Under the pieces are notes generated by a model. The model saw only the letters and a list, made by a program, of their open reading frames with translations. It was not told the DNA's origin and searched no databases. This document shows positions 40,980-52,640 of a stretch of DNA of 64,000 nucleotides, piece by piece. The stretch lies in contig DF239555.1 in the NCBI GenBank assembly GCA_000507305.1, positions 135,947 to 199,946 of the forward strand. Direction: 5' to 3'. The position numbers were made by a program, and so were the translations under genes. The stretch's first letter is position 1; each line of letters opens with the position of its first letter. This DNA is from Breviolum minutum Mf 1.05b.01. Taxonomy: Eukaryota; Sar; Dinophyceae; Suessiales; Symbiodiniaceae.

Positions 40980-41982
40980 CTTGGGATTTTTTGTTTGGTT
41001 TTGACATCTCTTCAAGCCCTAAGAATCCGATTTTTCCCCTCAAAAAGTGGCAGTATTTTGAAGACCTTAAACAAAACATCCCTGGTAAAATCAATGGTTT
41101 ATTCACCTTGGAGGGGTGTTCTTGCTTAGGGAGAAACACCTCATACACCTAGATCATGAAGCCTTATCCCTATTGCAACTTCCAACTATAGACCCTGACT
41201 TGGGACCGTTTGCTGGCAGCTAAACATTTTCATTTGTCTGGATTTCCGTTGCAGGTTTGGCCCTGAAACCAAGCCAGGGCGCCCCTGGAAACCACAGGTG
41301 GCTTCGGTGTCTTTGTTTCCGAAAATGGATAGCGGACAAATCCGCAATCTTGAATTGAATGGAATTCTTTGGAGCTTTTTGTCAAATTTCTTACAGGTCC
41401 CGGGTATCTGGTGACTTCTATGAAGTTTCTGAAGTTTCGAAAGACAATTTTTGAAAAACAAAAAGCGCAATTGTATACACCCCTGAAATCTAACATGGAT
41501 ACCAACAATTGCCATGATCAAAAGGAGTTACGTTCTCCAACGCCTCATCTTTGGTATCCGTGTTAAATTTATAGGCTGTATACAATCTTGCTGACCTTGA
41601 ACAGTAACTTACAGGCATACCAAGACTAATCTTGGCTACACCATTGCCAATTCAAAACTTTGCCATAAAACCTCCGCCAGCGAAAATTCTCTACAACAAC
41701 ACTTCACCCGACAAAATTTGCCACTTGCAACCATCTCCCAACACATGCATTTAATTGTCAAAATTGACACCAGGCGACCTAGGTGACAAAGATCATGCAC
41801 GTATATGTGGTACTAGAAAGAACCCTGCAACTTCACCGAGAGTTGACTACACACCGTTGCATTCTCTTCTCAAAACAACGCCAAAACATACTCACTTAAA
41901 ATAGATATGAATAGATATTAGGTTTCCTCCAAAGAAGAAGACTAATTTATCATCCATCACACATAAAAAAAGACTCAACCAT

Positions 41983-42066
41983 TTCCCAAACGCTCCATGT
42001 ATGCAATGTTTACCCATAAAATTACGCCAAATGTAGGAAATATTCCATACATGGAGCATATGGGTT
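41983..42066. mobile_element. family G element
   Basis: CCCAAACGCTCCATGTATG to CCATACATGGAGCATATGGG; a perfect-looking palindrome apart from the core. Confidence 0.85.
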
Positions 42067-42222
42067 TCACCACATTCCAAGCAGCCCAAAAGACAGTGTT
42101 CAAATTTGCATGCGGAACTTTAACTCCGGAACTCGTCAAGGATAACCTGACTTTAACGAAAGGTGTTTCTGGTTGTGACCACCGGATGAGAAAAACTTGA
42201 TTCTGACCTTCAAACCCTTTGG

Positions 42223-42370
42223 TACTTGGAGGATCCTCCCAGGACTTGTAAGTGGTGAGGATCACCCCTACGTCGCATTTGGAAGGGGTCCCACACCCCG
42301 ATCCTTAAAGGACTTACAATCACCATGTGCCAATTAACCACTTATCCAAGTCATGCGATGATCCTCCTAG
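42223..42370. mobile_element. family B element, inverted orientation
   Basis: TA-CTTGGAGGATCCTCCCAGG to CAAGTCATGCGATGATCCTCC. Confidence 0.8.
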
Positions 42371-42445
42371 CATCCCTAAGATGAACGTGAAAACCCGTTT
42401 TTTTCTGGCAGGGATGTGGGCAGCCTATTATTATACAAATGTTGT

Positions 42446-42543
42446 CTAGGTGGTGGTTGCAACCCAGTTGAAAAACATTCATCAATGTGGATCATTTCCC
42501 CCAGGTAGGGGTGAAAATGAACATATTTGAAACCACCACCTGA
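42446..42543. mobile_element. family C element
   Basis: CTAGGTGGTGGTTGCAACCC to ATTTGAAACCACCACCTGA; internal GGATCATTTCCCCC. Confidence 0.85.
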
Positions 42544-43640
42544 TTGTAACCTTCATGATGATGCAGCCTGGGTAGGTCATGATACTTTTGGGGTTGGTCC
42601 AAAGATGCAAATTGAGTGATTTCACCTCATCCAGGCGACCAATTTAAACCAACCTTACAGGGTTTCATTCAAGCTATAAGTCCACTTATCAACTTTAGTT
42701 CCCTTGTAACCATGTGAACACCATACGTACTTTTTCCGGGGGGCTACCTCTTTTTGAGGCCTAATTTTTTTCCAGTTGAAAATTGTTGAACCAACCCCAG
42801 ATAGGGGTGAAAATAGAAAAATGTTTGAGATTCCACCACCCAGGTTTTTACATGAAGACCAACTAACCCACAAACTGAAGGGAAACCCCCTGCCTGGGCA
42901 AAGGAGCTTTACATCCACGTCCACGAAGGATGGAGAGTTTGGGGATCATCAAGGGCTCATCGAAACAGAGGCCCGAGGCCTCCTGCTCATCCAAACCTAT
43001 GAGCTTCATAGACATGTGAATCAGGGGATAGTTGGATGTACCCTTGTGGGAAACCACTAAAAAAGGTTTCCTATATAGTGGGTATTTATGGGTTATAATA
43101 CCCAAGAATCCTTGAAAAACACAATAAATACCAAATTGGGGTTCCCTTAAGAATCCAGACTCCTCCCGATCTAATAGGATTTTTGGGCTTCCAATCCCAT
43201 CCGAAAAGGGTAGGAATGGATCGGGGTAATCCCTTTCTTAGGACATACAAACGGATTCTTAGGGTCATGAGAATTCCATGAGGATTTTGGGAAATTCCCG
43301 GTTTTAGGGTTACATCCAAACCTATGAGTTCATAGGCGTGATTGGGGCTGGTATAAAGCTTCATTTATAGGAACTGTATCCCGGGTAGATAAGAGCAGGA
43401 CAATTGGAAAAATGGTGGCTATGACAGCTGACATGTTACAGAAGTGTTACAGACTTCTAGATGAAATAGATCTAGGGAACTTAGTAAGGTATCTGGTAGA
43501 TGGGTCTATGGTAACAACTTTTAAAAGTTGTGACCTCAAGGGATTCATAGACCATTTCTCTGAAACCTATCATGTGCACTTTTTCCAAGTTCAGTAGCAT
43601 CTGGTTAAATTTTATCTTCTCTGACATGAGGCTTTGCTGC

Positions 43641-43785
43641 GTACCTGGAGGATAATCCCATTTAGTAAGTGGTTTATAACCATGGTTGTAAGTAAGTCCC
43701 CTAAGTAGGATTCTTCCCCTTCCAAATGGCTTATAAACAGGGGTGATCCTAACCACTTACAAGTCCTGTGATGATCCTCCAAGTA
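43641..43785. mobile_element. family B element
   Basis: TA-CCTGGAGGATAATCCCA to GTGATGATCCTCCAAG-TA; internal TTAGTAAGTGGTTTATAACC. Confidence 0.87.
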
Positions 43786-43908
43786 GGGTCCCACTAATTG
43801 GCAGGTTCATGCCGATACCACAAGCCGCTTCAGCCTCACATAGAGTTGCATAAATTTGTTGACGCCAGGTCATTCACTTTCCCAACGTGATTCGTTCTGT
43901 TGGAAGCT

Positions 43909-44003
43909 AGCCCAGATGCTCAATGTATGGCATGTTTACCTACATTTACCAAAAAAAATGACTAAATGTAGGTAAATATTCCATAGATTGAGCATCTGGG
44001 TAG
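43909..44003. mobile_element. family G element
   Basis: CCCAGATGCTCAATGTATGG to CCATAGATTGAGCATCTGGG with a GTTTACCTACATTTACC core. Confidence 0.85.
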
Positions 44004-44138
44004 CGATAACCATTTTAAGGAGCGATCATCTGAGACGAGAATCCCAATGATTCAAACCTATCTACGGAAGCTAATTGGAGCTGATGGAGTCCCCTTCCTT
44101 AGGGCAGGGGACTCACATTGCACCTTAGATACATCAAT

Positions 44139-44268
44139 TACCCTCTGGTAAACGATCACATAGCAATTGCAGGAATATCCTCATTTTCCATAGGACATAC
44201 ATCTTCAATCCGGGTACATTTTCCATTTTCTATGTTAGTTTACCAGAGTGTTAGTTTACCAGAGTGTA
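44139..44268. mobile_element. family E element
   Basis: TA-CCCTCTGGTAAACGATC to CTATGTTAGTTTACCAGAG; the right end is duplicated (TTAGTTTACCAGAGTG twice) before TA. Confidence 0.85.
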
Positions 44269-44908
44269 GGTATTTGACAGCGTTTTTTCTAGCATTGAAA
44301 CATTTCAAGTCGATCACTGAGAAAAAAAACATATCGGAACTGAAGAGACTTTTTTTAACCATGACCTTGGATCGATGGATGTCATCATTATATATTGAGA
44401 AAAACATGCGGATTTCCAGCCAGGTATGTTTATCTACATTCACCAAGTGTGTGTTGCCTCAGAAAACCTAGCAATCACAAAAACTGAAAACACAATGCAG
44501 TGACTACGTGCAACTTGTTGGGTGATGAGAAATCGACAGAATCAAAAAACGTTTCGAAATCACACGAAATCGAGAACCCCTATGTCTTGAAGGTGTGAGG
44601 GTTGATATGAATTGGGCGAGTCTTTTCTCCTCACTTAGATTCGGGCAAACTGCTCTTATTCCACAAAATAAAAATGACGGGAGTGACTCATATTTCACCA
44701 ACATCTGTTCTATGCGATTTGGGTGTGGGTTCAGAACATCTTACCAAACAAAACATCTTGAACTATCCAGTCTAATTCTGATATTCACTGATGTCTTCTA
44801 AACAAGAAACTTATCTTACAACTTGTGCAAAGAAAGCACATGCTGGGCAAATCTCCTTTTTTAACCTTGAAAGCTCAAGAAACCCAACTGAAGCAATCGT
44901 CTTGAGAC

Positions 44909-44988
44909 AGCATAGATTGCTTTCGGTAGCTTTGATATTCGATTTCGTTCCAAACATAAAACCTGCAACTTGGTCAGATTGCAGAAAC
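44909..44988 (-). CDS. LRR gene, exon (LQVLCLERNRISKLP)
   Basis: CGCCGAG acceptor, GCT|GTCTCA donor; FCNLTKLQVLCLERNRISKL then PKAIYA. Its first two bases complete a Ser codon with the last base of exon 46043-46112, giving the textbook LPDSFCNLTKLQVL spacing. This junction is the strongest splice evidence in the gene. Confidence 0.78.
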
Positions 44989-46042
44989 CTCGGCGAGGAA
45001 GCTTTAAAAAAAGAAACGGCTGAAACAAAAAAGGGGCAAAACTAAATTCATACCGGTGAGTGAAATGTTGGCTTTAGCCTTATATTTCCAAGTAAGGTAT
45101 ATATGAAAGTCATGTTTTATCTTTCCGGAATAGTACAATAGTAGTAACACTTTGGACATATGCCTAGAGTAAAACCACAATACCCTTAGCCAAAGCATGG
45201 GCCACAACTCGTTAACTCACACCGTTCAGGGAATTCGGAAGTAGTTGGATTTCTGCACCCAAAACATGAAGAGATTCTTGCACAAAAAAGTCCCTGGAAG
45301 TCAAAGACTGTTAAAATAATGGTCCGCAATTTTGGTAAAACTTATTGTTTCAATGGTATTTGGACTTCCAGGGAAACGGTTTACAAGTATCCGATTTTAC
45401 TCTCAAAAGTCGCTCCTTTCAGGACCCCCTCATGCGAACAAAAAAACAGAGTTCATTAGTTCACCCTTCCAATTGGAGGGTCCAATCGCTGATTCTTAGG
45501 GTTGGAAGAGTCTTGTACAGTGAATCCTTTTGGGATGGGGGCACTTTTCAAACGGCTAATAGAGTTCAGTTTTGGTGTTGCTTCTTCGGATGCATCAAAA
45601 AAAATGAATGTGGCAAAGGGAAGTATAGCGACTAGCACTGAGAACTGGCATGTTGTGAGATAAACGGATAAACGGCCAACAACTTGTGAAGTGATCGGTT
45701 AGGCCTGACATAACCAACTACCAATGATCTCTCAGCTCACCAGAAGCCTCAAAGTGATCTCAACGTGTTGCAACAAAAACATGTGGAGGTGCCAATGTAA
45801 AAAACTTATAGTAATTGAACATTCAATATGACTGGAAATCACATATCTTACCATGATTAAGTGTATGCGTGCGTGTTTCGTTTAAAAAATAATTGGTTAG
45901 ATCCAGCACATGTTGTTATTGGGGATGATATGCATTTAAAAATATACCCACACACCCTAGTCACACCATCTCCAAATCAACACTCATTAAACAAAATCCA
46001 CTAGAAACCCATTGATAAACAGCTGAAACCATCCCAAGCAAC

Positions 46043-46112
46043 TATCCGGCAAATCTGACAAGAAGTTGCCCGTCAAGTAGAGCTCCTCAAATTGATTGAT
46101 TTGTTTGAAGCC
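46043..46112 (-). CDS. LRR gene, exon (FEELYLTGNFLSDLP)
   Basis: TTTTTTGAG acceptor, GATA|GTTGCTT donor; GFKQINQFEELYLTGNFLSD then LPD. One 23-residue repeat, phase 0 to 1. Confidence 0.78.
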
Positions 46113-46384
46113 CTCAAAAAAGCACAAATCATGAACATCTATGCAAAGGATAGTGACATGGCATGAAAGTTCAAGTAGCCTGTCTCCTGTGTTGTTTTTT
46201 GGTCAGGTTTTCAAGTGTAAGCAGGATTTGACCAATTTCAACCTAGCCATGGTAAATCTACATCTTTCATGGTAAATACCATGAACATCTTGAATTTTCC
46301 ATTGCTATCTCAGTTTACCGGAGTGTATTTCCTTTAACTTTTGAAAATCTTTGGGACGATGTCACCTGACTTTTCTATTGAATA

Positions 46385-46490
46385 TACCCTCCCGAAGTTT
46401 AACATAGCCCCCGAAAAGTTACCTGGCCAACAGGAAAGCAGTGTTCCAACCATCATTCTTCAGGGGACTATGTTGAACTTCGGGCGTGTA
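46385..46490. mobile_element. family F element, intronic
   Basis: TA-CCCTCCCGAAGTTTAACATAG to ACTATGTTGAACTTCGGGCGTG-TA; the changes are compensatory on the two arms, keeping the hairpin. Confidence 0.87.
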
Positions 46491-47047
46491 GTTGGGGACC
46501 AATCACAATCCGATCAAGGGATGAAGTTGGCAGCCACCACAACCGCCACACAATTTTCAACTTCCAACGAAAGTGCCTATTGGAACAAGATCACAAAATT
46601 CTTCAGTTTATATACGACTCAAAAGCAGCGGTACATGTAAATCTGAAAAAAACATCTTTGATGATGTTTGTAGATATGAATTCGCAGGTTCCCTATGAAT
46701 CCAGTTCACAAACTTTTGATTTATTCTATGCAAATAGACTTGAACAACTCCAGGAGTTAAAGTTTTGCAAGGCTCCTTGAGCGAATGTAAGGAGCCCCAG
46801 CTGTCCTGAGAGCAACCGGGGGGGTCGTTGACTCTGTGCTGGGTACCTTTCTTGGGGCTCAGATTTATCCCTCCTTAACATCGGGGCTGCTGAAAGGATA
46901 TGGCTGAAGCTACACGCATCATCGAAGCACAACTCCTTGTTTTTTTTGGAGCATCCCTAAGTATCCGAAAAAACCCCTTCAAAACTGGCATCATTTTGAG
47001 GACCCTACCGAAGCAGATTATTTTTGGTTACTTTCACTCCAAGTCGC

Positions 47048-47130
47048 TGGAAGATCTTGAAGTGCATTCCGTCTCAGTTTCAACACGTCCAGCATCTCCA
47101 GTCTACCCAGCGATTCTAGGAGATCAGTAC
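47048..47130 (-). CDS. LRR gene, exon (LDVLKLRRNALQDLP)
   Basis: CATCTCAG acceptor; TDLLESLGRLEMLDVLKLRR, NALQDLP; the phase-0 end requires a GC donor (CCA|GCGACT), consistent with dinoflagellate non-canonical donors. The 180-nt intron on its 5' side carries no recognised element. Confidence 0.75.
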
Positions 47131-47310
47131 CTGAGATGAGTGAAGTACAGGAAATCCACCCTTGAAGGTAACCTAAGGTGACGGAGGTAAATTAGACAAC
47201 CCACCTACCAACGATCCCCAGAAAAATGATTCATGGTCCGCCAGGGTTGATTCCCTTTACTATAAAAAAAAACACCTCTGGTTGCTTCGGCCACGTCGAG
47301 TCCCAGATAC

Positions 47311-47366
47311 GAAACTCCCAGTCGCCCAACTTCTGATGATCCAAGTTCAAAGTCTTCAATCTAAAC
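47311..47366 (-). CDS. LRR gene, exon (LKTLNLDHQKLGDW)
   Basis: GTTCTTCAG acceptor, TTTC|GTATCT donor; FRLKTLNLDHQKLGDWEF. The last base joins the next exon's GT to form Arg. Most upstream firm exon. The gene is probably cytosolic and binds protein partners (inference from LRR type); upstream exons may lie at 48.5-49.7 kb. Confidence 0.72.
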
Positions 47367-47426
47367 CTGAAGAACCCATGGAGAGATTGGATTCCAACCC
47401 ATTTTGTTTGGATTTGGTTGTTTTCT

Positions 47427-47530
47427 CCAGTTGGTGGTTGAACCAACCCATTTAGAAGAATATTAGTCAAATTGGATCATGTCCCCAAGTAGGGGGGGAA
47501 CATAAAACAATATTTGAAACTAGCAACCAG
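47427..47530. mobile_element. family C element
   Basis: CCAGTTGGTGGTTGAACCAACC to TTTGAAACTAGCAACCAG. Confidence 0.75.
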
Positions 47531-47622
47531 TTTTTGTTTTGGGGGATATTAATTAACCAATCAGAATCAATCAGATTACGGTATAACCAATCAGATTAGG
47601 TTTTCTTTTTTCAAACTTTCCC

Positions 47623-47727
47623 TCCCTAAAACTAACGTGACATAGCCCCTGAACATGGATGGTTGGAATACTAGTCTCCTTTTAGGGAAATCGCTTTTTT
47701 GAGGGGCCATGTTAGTTTCAGGGTTGT
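47623..47727. mobile_element. family F element
   Basis: TCCCTCCCTAAAACTAACG to GGGGCCATGTTAGTTTCAGGG; internal GGATGGTTGGAATACTAGT. Confidence 0.8.
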
Positions 47728-47730
47728 TGT

Positions 47731-49336
47731 TTTTGTTTTTGGGAAGGAGGGGTTATAAGCAATTAGATTGACTAATGTGAATTATATGGATTCGTATTTG
47801 TTAACCTTTGGCGGGATGCTTATTATAGTGGTTTTTGAAGAAGGAAGAACATTCAAACAAAACCCCTATACCCCAGGACCCTCAACCACCTGTTGATAAA
47901 GGAAATCGTTCATTAGTTTTGGGGTATGTTCCACGGGTTTGTTGCAATTTTGGTTGTGTTTTTTTTGGGGGGGAGGGAACATGGGATTCAGATGGCTATA
48001 TGTTTGGTGTTCATTTACCTGAATGGAAAGACCACAATAGCTAGTGGCTTCATTCTAATTATCAAATATTGCTGTAGTGAAATGAGATCATTTCCCTAGA
48101 CTTATAGCTAGGGTTCAAAATTATTTGATGCCAAAATGGACGGAAACGATGACACAGTACACAAACATAATGAAGAATCAAAATTAGGGCAAAACCAGGG
48201 ACGTGCCAAATTGGTGAGACTTGGTATTGTCAATTGCAGTTGTTTGGTTGTGTTTCGTTAGCTGATTCATTTAAATCATCCTGTCGCCCGAAACAAAAGA
48301 ACGCACGAGGTCCATACTGCATATGTCTTGGGAGAAAAAAGGGGTTTCCAAACGCAAATAAAAACAACATAACTAAAAGTGTCAAACGTTTAACAAAAAA
48401 AACAGATTCCCAGAAGCCGATTCCGTTTGTCTAGGTCCTAGGTCTTTGAAAAAATGTTGGAAGAAGTCGTGCACAACCTGGGATGTATAAAAGCCTGCAA
48501 ATAATGGGGATATCTTCCATTAACAGTATCACCCTTAAGACCCTAAAGATCTTCGTTCAATCCATGGAATGTTGAATTGCGTGGACCTATTTGGCTGGTA
48601 ATTGTGGAGCATTGGTCTGAATCCACTGATTTTGTCATAAATCATGGTCGAAATGACCCTTCTTTGATCCTTTTTGCGCGGGCAATCATAGACATAAGGT
48701 GACAATGATACGTTTGTTATCTTGATATAGCAACATTTAGCAACTATGTTGTAGTCTCTAAATCTTTGAGTCAATGAATTTGACAAACTACAATTGCAGT
48801 CATTGTTATGACCATTTCATCTTGTTTGCTACTTGAAATAATAAGTGCAACACCATGCAAACCATTAATAAATGTACAAGGCATATATGCAAACATCCCT
48901 AAATGTTCACAACTTCAACTAGAATTGCAACAGGAAACGAGCATGTAAAAACACACAACCCTAAGAATCTAGGTATGTCCTAGCAAAGGGGATTACGGCT
49001 GGAATATTTCTCTAAGGAAGGAATTGACTCATAAATTGCAGATTCTCCCCCCGTGGAGGATAAACAACATGGTGCCCATTTGCATGCGGTTGAAGCATCA
49101 TTTGTTTCCAGAAAACAAAACAAACGAGAAACCATCGATAAAAGAAATGAATAAATGCAGTTGATACTAGCCAATCACAACTAAACTGAATTTGTAAAAG
49201 TAATACAGTTGCAAAAGTCCAGTTGATACAATGAAAGAAATCAATTTTACACACTTTTCATCCCAAAAACAACCATGCCATCCATTTCTTTCCCCAACCT
49301 CCTCTTTCTTCACTTCTTTTTTCGTAACAAAAAAAC
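47731..49336. other. mostly non-coding
   Basis: A degenerate family C element near 48042-48130, a 5'-truncated family A copy at 48468-48529, and weak open minus frames near 48540-48640 (PMLHNYQPNRSTQFNIPWIE). No firm exon. Confidence 0.4.
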
Positions 49337-49440
49337 CATGGGATCCATGGGACTGGTTATATTTACCTACATTTACCATAAACATCAACCAAAATGTAGG
49401 TAAAAAAAACCGTTCGTCCCATGGATCCGGCATGGGATCC
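49337..49440. mobile_element. family G element next to an exon
   Basis: CATGGGATCCATGGGACTGG to CCATGGATCCGGCATGGGATCC with the TTTACCTACATTTACCATAA core. Confidence 0.8.
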
Positions 49441-49655
49441 ACCAAGACAAAGACACCATCTGCAGCCTTCCAGCGTTGATGTTCCAACATCTACCGATGC
49501 CAAACCGGCCGCTTCCGGCCACACCAGCGAGTTCAGGAAGCGTCGATGAAGGGATCCGAACCGCTGAAGGATCGAGGTTTTGTCGCCGGGAGAAGAACGG
49601 AGCAACTTCCCTCGGAGCAACTTAGGCACCAAACGAATTTGCAGGAGACAAGACA
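49441..49655 (-). CDS. candidate exon, possibly 5' part of the LRR gene
   Basis: GC-rich open frame: CLLQIRLVPKLLRGKLLRSS, PGDKTSILQRFGSLHRRFLN, SLVWPEAAGLASVDVGTSTL, EGCR. A methionine (MTSNMSC) lies in frame just upstream. It runs to the family G element, where CTTG|GTGGATCC could be a donor. Good coding composition; relation to the LRR gene not shown. Confidence 0.5.
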
Positions 49656-49745
49656 TGTTAGATGTCAAAAAAAATCCAGCTTAACTTTATATTTGATATG
49701 GAGAATATAGCATCATAATCTAAGGATTTGCATGAGATTACATTA

Positions 49746-49853
49746 CTAGGTGGTGGGTTGAACCAACCCATTTGAAAAATTAATATTGGTCAAATTGGAT
49801 CATTTCCCCTGGTAGGGGTGAAAGTAAACTACACTTGAGGTGCCACCATCTAG
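49746..49853. mobile_element. family C element
   Basis: TA-CTAGGTGGTGGGTTGAACC to GAGGTGCCACCATCTAG. Confidence 0.85.
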
Positions 49854-50539
49854 ATTCACAGTTTCATACAGTTTCAGCGTTTTAGGTGGGCTATTATTAA
49901 TTTCACAAAGAAATAACTAGGTGCTTGTGATTAGAATTCAACATAGAAGTGATTTGTAAAGACGTATCTGGCCAATGGATGTGCCATCTCATAAATTACC
50001 TGACTATAAAGTATCTACACATTCCGGTTTACCGACATAACCCAGACCTATCAATGGCTAACTAGACCCCCCAAGTGCAGAAGGTATCTGGCCCAATTGT
50101 TGAGAATTTTCCGCCTGGCTGGCAACTTACATACCTTTGGCTTCAAATTGAACCTTCATATTGAACACCACCGCGTAATGTATATCTCTCTCTGTGGCAG
50201 GTGATATATGCAAACACCTGAACATCAAATACATCTATCAAAAGGTGGATAAGTCCAATCCTTTCTTCAAAACAAAATGTGCCTTCAAAGGCCTCCGAAA
50301 ATTATTCCCTCAATGTACTTTACTTTTCCTTCCCCTGCAGATACCGGTGGTGAGATGACCTGAAAATGATCAAGCTGGGCGGGTGTCCAGCAAATCATAC
50401 CATGGGAAAATCACAATCTTCATTTGCAGGAGGTATAAACCATAGTTTTAGGTCTAAAACTTTGCATTTTTCATGGTTTTGGGCTTGAAATACTGTATAT
50501 GTGTTGGTTTTAATTGGACGAGCATGGATCAACAACTTG

Positions 50540-50650
50540 TTTTCTTTTTCTCATGCAGAACTGCAATCAGTCTTACGAGGATCACTTGTCCTCTTGACCG
50601 AAAAAACCTCCGAATCTTTGACCAATAGCATTCATTCAGAAAACCTCAAC
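50540..50650 (-). CDS. candidate TPR-gene exon
   Basis: GTTGAG acceptor; FLNECYWSKIRRFFRSRGQV then ILVRLIAVLHEKK. Phase 1 start fits the end of 50828-50945. The residue pattern is less typical, so the segment is tentative. Confidence 0.35.
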
Positions 50651-50697
50651 ATATATCATGTCATGTTGAGAACATGTTTGCTCACCAATGGAGCGAA

Positions 50698-50720
50698 ACA
50701 AGAACAAGAACAAGAACAAG

Positions 50721-50761
<41 letters not shown>

Positions 50762-50805
50762 ACAACCAACAACCAACAACAACCAACAACCAACCAACAA
50801 GTCTT
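50698..50805. repeat. CAA/GAACAA microsatellite
   Basis: CAAGAA units, then about 14 CAA units, then ACCAACAA variants, inside a presumed intron. Confidence 0.95.
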
Positions 50806-50827
50806 TTTGGCTTGCAGTCTAAGTTAC

Positions 50828-50945
50828 CCATAACCACACAAATCTCTGGATGCTCTAAACCATATATCTCCTCTGTCAAATGGAGAAGTTTCTGGAAGAT
50901 CTCCACCGAAACATCATGCAAACCTAGTTCTCTGCATGCTTCCGC
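50828..50945 (-). CDS. TPR (kinesin-light-chain-like) exon
   Basis: A long pyrimidine acceptor (CAGTTTTCTGCCAG) and GTAACT donor enclose 39 codons plus one base: AEACRELGLHDVSVEIFQKL, LHLTEEIYGLEHPEICVVM. The signature YGxxHPExxVVM after an amphipathic helix is the second half of a kinesin-light-chain-type 42-residue tetratricopeptide repeat (typically GxxHPxVAxxLxNLA). Such proteins form scaffolds; partner unknown. Confidence 0.7.
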
Positions 50946-51128
50946 CTGGCAGAAAACTGACAACCAACTGAGCAGTGATCTAAAGCCTGGTTCTAAGAAA
51001 ACTCCAACATACCCCTGGAACATACCTGAGACCCTCAGCCACTTGTTTATGAAGGAAATTCTTTCATATGTGTATTTTTGGGGCCTGGGGTATGTTCCAA
51101 AGGTCTGTTGGAATTTTCTTGGACTGGT

Positions 51129-51235
51129 GACATTCCATTACACTGGTTACTGGTTGGTTACTAGGGATCCTTTCAAATTTGCTTACAATGATCCCTATAT
51201 AACTGGGTAGTATAATCACCTTTTCATGCCTTTTC
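51129..51235. mobile_element. family D element
   Basis: CCATTACACTGGTTACTGG then GGGATCCTTTCAAAT and TATAACTGGGTAGTATAATC. Confidence 0.7.
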
Positions 51236-51374
51236 TATACACCCATAAAATGGAGGGTCAATCCCTCAAAAAAGAGGTCAGTTGGGTTCTAGGTGCATAT
51301 AAATAGCTTAACATCTTTTAACCCTACAACTGGATGATTCAAATTGAAATACTGAACAAAATCAGACCAATTCT

Positions 51375-51637
51375 GTGTTCCCCAAAACTGGCACTGGTCA
51401 TTTTTAGCCAGCTTGGTGTCGAGACTGTTTCCAATGCATCTACACAACGTGTCGCACCGTGCTTGAATCATCGCCCCAACCTCTAAACTCATCGCTGCCA
51501 TTGCGGCATTTCCTTCTGCACCCATCAAAGCTGCTTGACATTTCTCCCGCGCCAACTGGAAATTTCCTCGGTCAAATGGCTCCCGCTTCTCCAGCCCAGG
51601 TAGCGATGGCTTGTTTTTTGTTTGAGAAAGCTTCAAA
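51375..51637 (-). CDS. TPR-gene exon, upstream part
   Basis: Open frame LSQTKNKPSLPGLEKREPFD, RGNFQLAREKCQAALMGAEG, NAAMAAMSLEVGAMIQARCD, TLCRCIGNSLDTKLAKND. The helix pair around REKCQAAL and SLEVGAM fits a TPR helix A/B. Exact acceptor and donor not fixed (several in-frame GT sites). Same strand and just upstream of the 50828-50945 exon. Confidence 0.55.
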
Positions 51638-52360
51638 GCTGGAGGATAGAGGTGGTATAGTCAGAGTACATTGGAAAGATAGCTTTGCCAGACCCCAAAC
51701 CCAAAAATCTTGGATGTTTTTTGTGGATGTTTAGGGAATTATGTAATGGCTTTAAGGTTGTAAAACCCTCAAATGTCAGCTTTGTGTGCCCATATTGTTA
51801 ATAAAGCAAACGAATCGCAAATTATCAACCTCTTCTGTCAAAGAAGAGCTATAGATGGCGATGCAATCTTTGAGAAAAAAGGGCTGAGTCCCTGATAAGA
51901 AGAACATAATTCTGAGAAAACCTGGTTCAAAAAGGATCATACTATCATATGTTGATGTACATGTTTTCATGATATAAGTCTAGCAAATATACTGGGTTGC
52001 CCCCCTCCCAATAAACGACAAGAAGCATCACAATCATCACTTGTTTTTGTGGGGCGATGCCTTTTTACTTTCAACTACTGACTATTACTGAGATCGGGGG
52101 ACAACCCAACAAAAAACATGTGAATTATATATGCAGTATAAGTATACATGTATATATATGATATTATGTCTTTTCCAGTATTTGGTAGGATCCACTCTAC
52201 CATTTAGTCCATGTAGGTCCTTGGGCGTTTCTGTTGGGTCCAATTGTTTCGACACCTTGAAGCTGCAGCAATTCTTTCCACCTGATTTTCTTGAAAACTT
52301 CTTTTGATCATTGGTTTACAAAGGAGAATCAACAAACAATAATTTCATTACCATTCATTA

Positions 52361-52458
52361 CTAGTTGGTGGTGGAAACCCATCTGAAAAATATTAGTCGA
52401 ACTGGACCATTTCCCCAAGAAGGGGTGAAAATCACAAATATTAGAAACCACCACCTAG
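52361..52458. mobile_element. family C element, near-twin of 56225-56331
   Basis: CTAGTTGGTGGTGGAAACCC to TTAGAAACCACCACCTAG. The upstream flank ATTACCATTCATTA is identical to that of the 56225 copy. Confidence 0.9.
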
Positions 52459-52497
52459 ATGATTATTCAGTTGCATTTTTTTTGGGTGAAAAGAGCT

Positions 52498-52640
52498 TCA
52501 TACAGTTTGGACCCTGACTCTATTTCCATCACCGTCCATCGCCAAGTGACCTTGTCCCATGGCACTCCGTCCCTGACTCAAAAAATAAGACCTCCGTGCA
52601 TCATCATCTTGCCTTACTCGATTCCGGTTAAAAAAAATCA
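52498..52640 (-). CDS. candidate terminal exon, unknown
   Basis: Frame NRNRVRQDDDARRSYFLSQG, RSAMGQGHLAMDGDGNRVRV, QTV then TGA. Charged, coding-like; a GTAAG motif just before QDDDARR could be an acceptor edge. Lies between the PKS end and the TPR gene. Confidence 0.45.

Larger units (their letters stand above)
40980..44908. other. long intronic region of the LRR gene
   Basis: Elements: family E-like 41480-41582, G 41983-42066, B 42223-42370, C 42446-42543 and partial C 42768-42846, B 43641-43785, G 43909-44003, E 44139-44268. A few open minus segments (EASGLCFDEPLMIPKLSIL near 42960; around 41350 and 44650) might be further exons; one is expected, because the LRR spacing between 44988 and 40979 is about 7 residues short. 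Confidence 0.5.

Noticed and set aside
43412-43597. Plus-strand 61-codon ORF (LQKCYRLLDEIDLGNLVRYL)
   Set aside because: No splice or start context, AT-rich, inside the LRR gene intron on the other strand; partly symmetric sequence makes both strands open.
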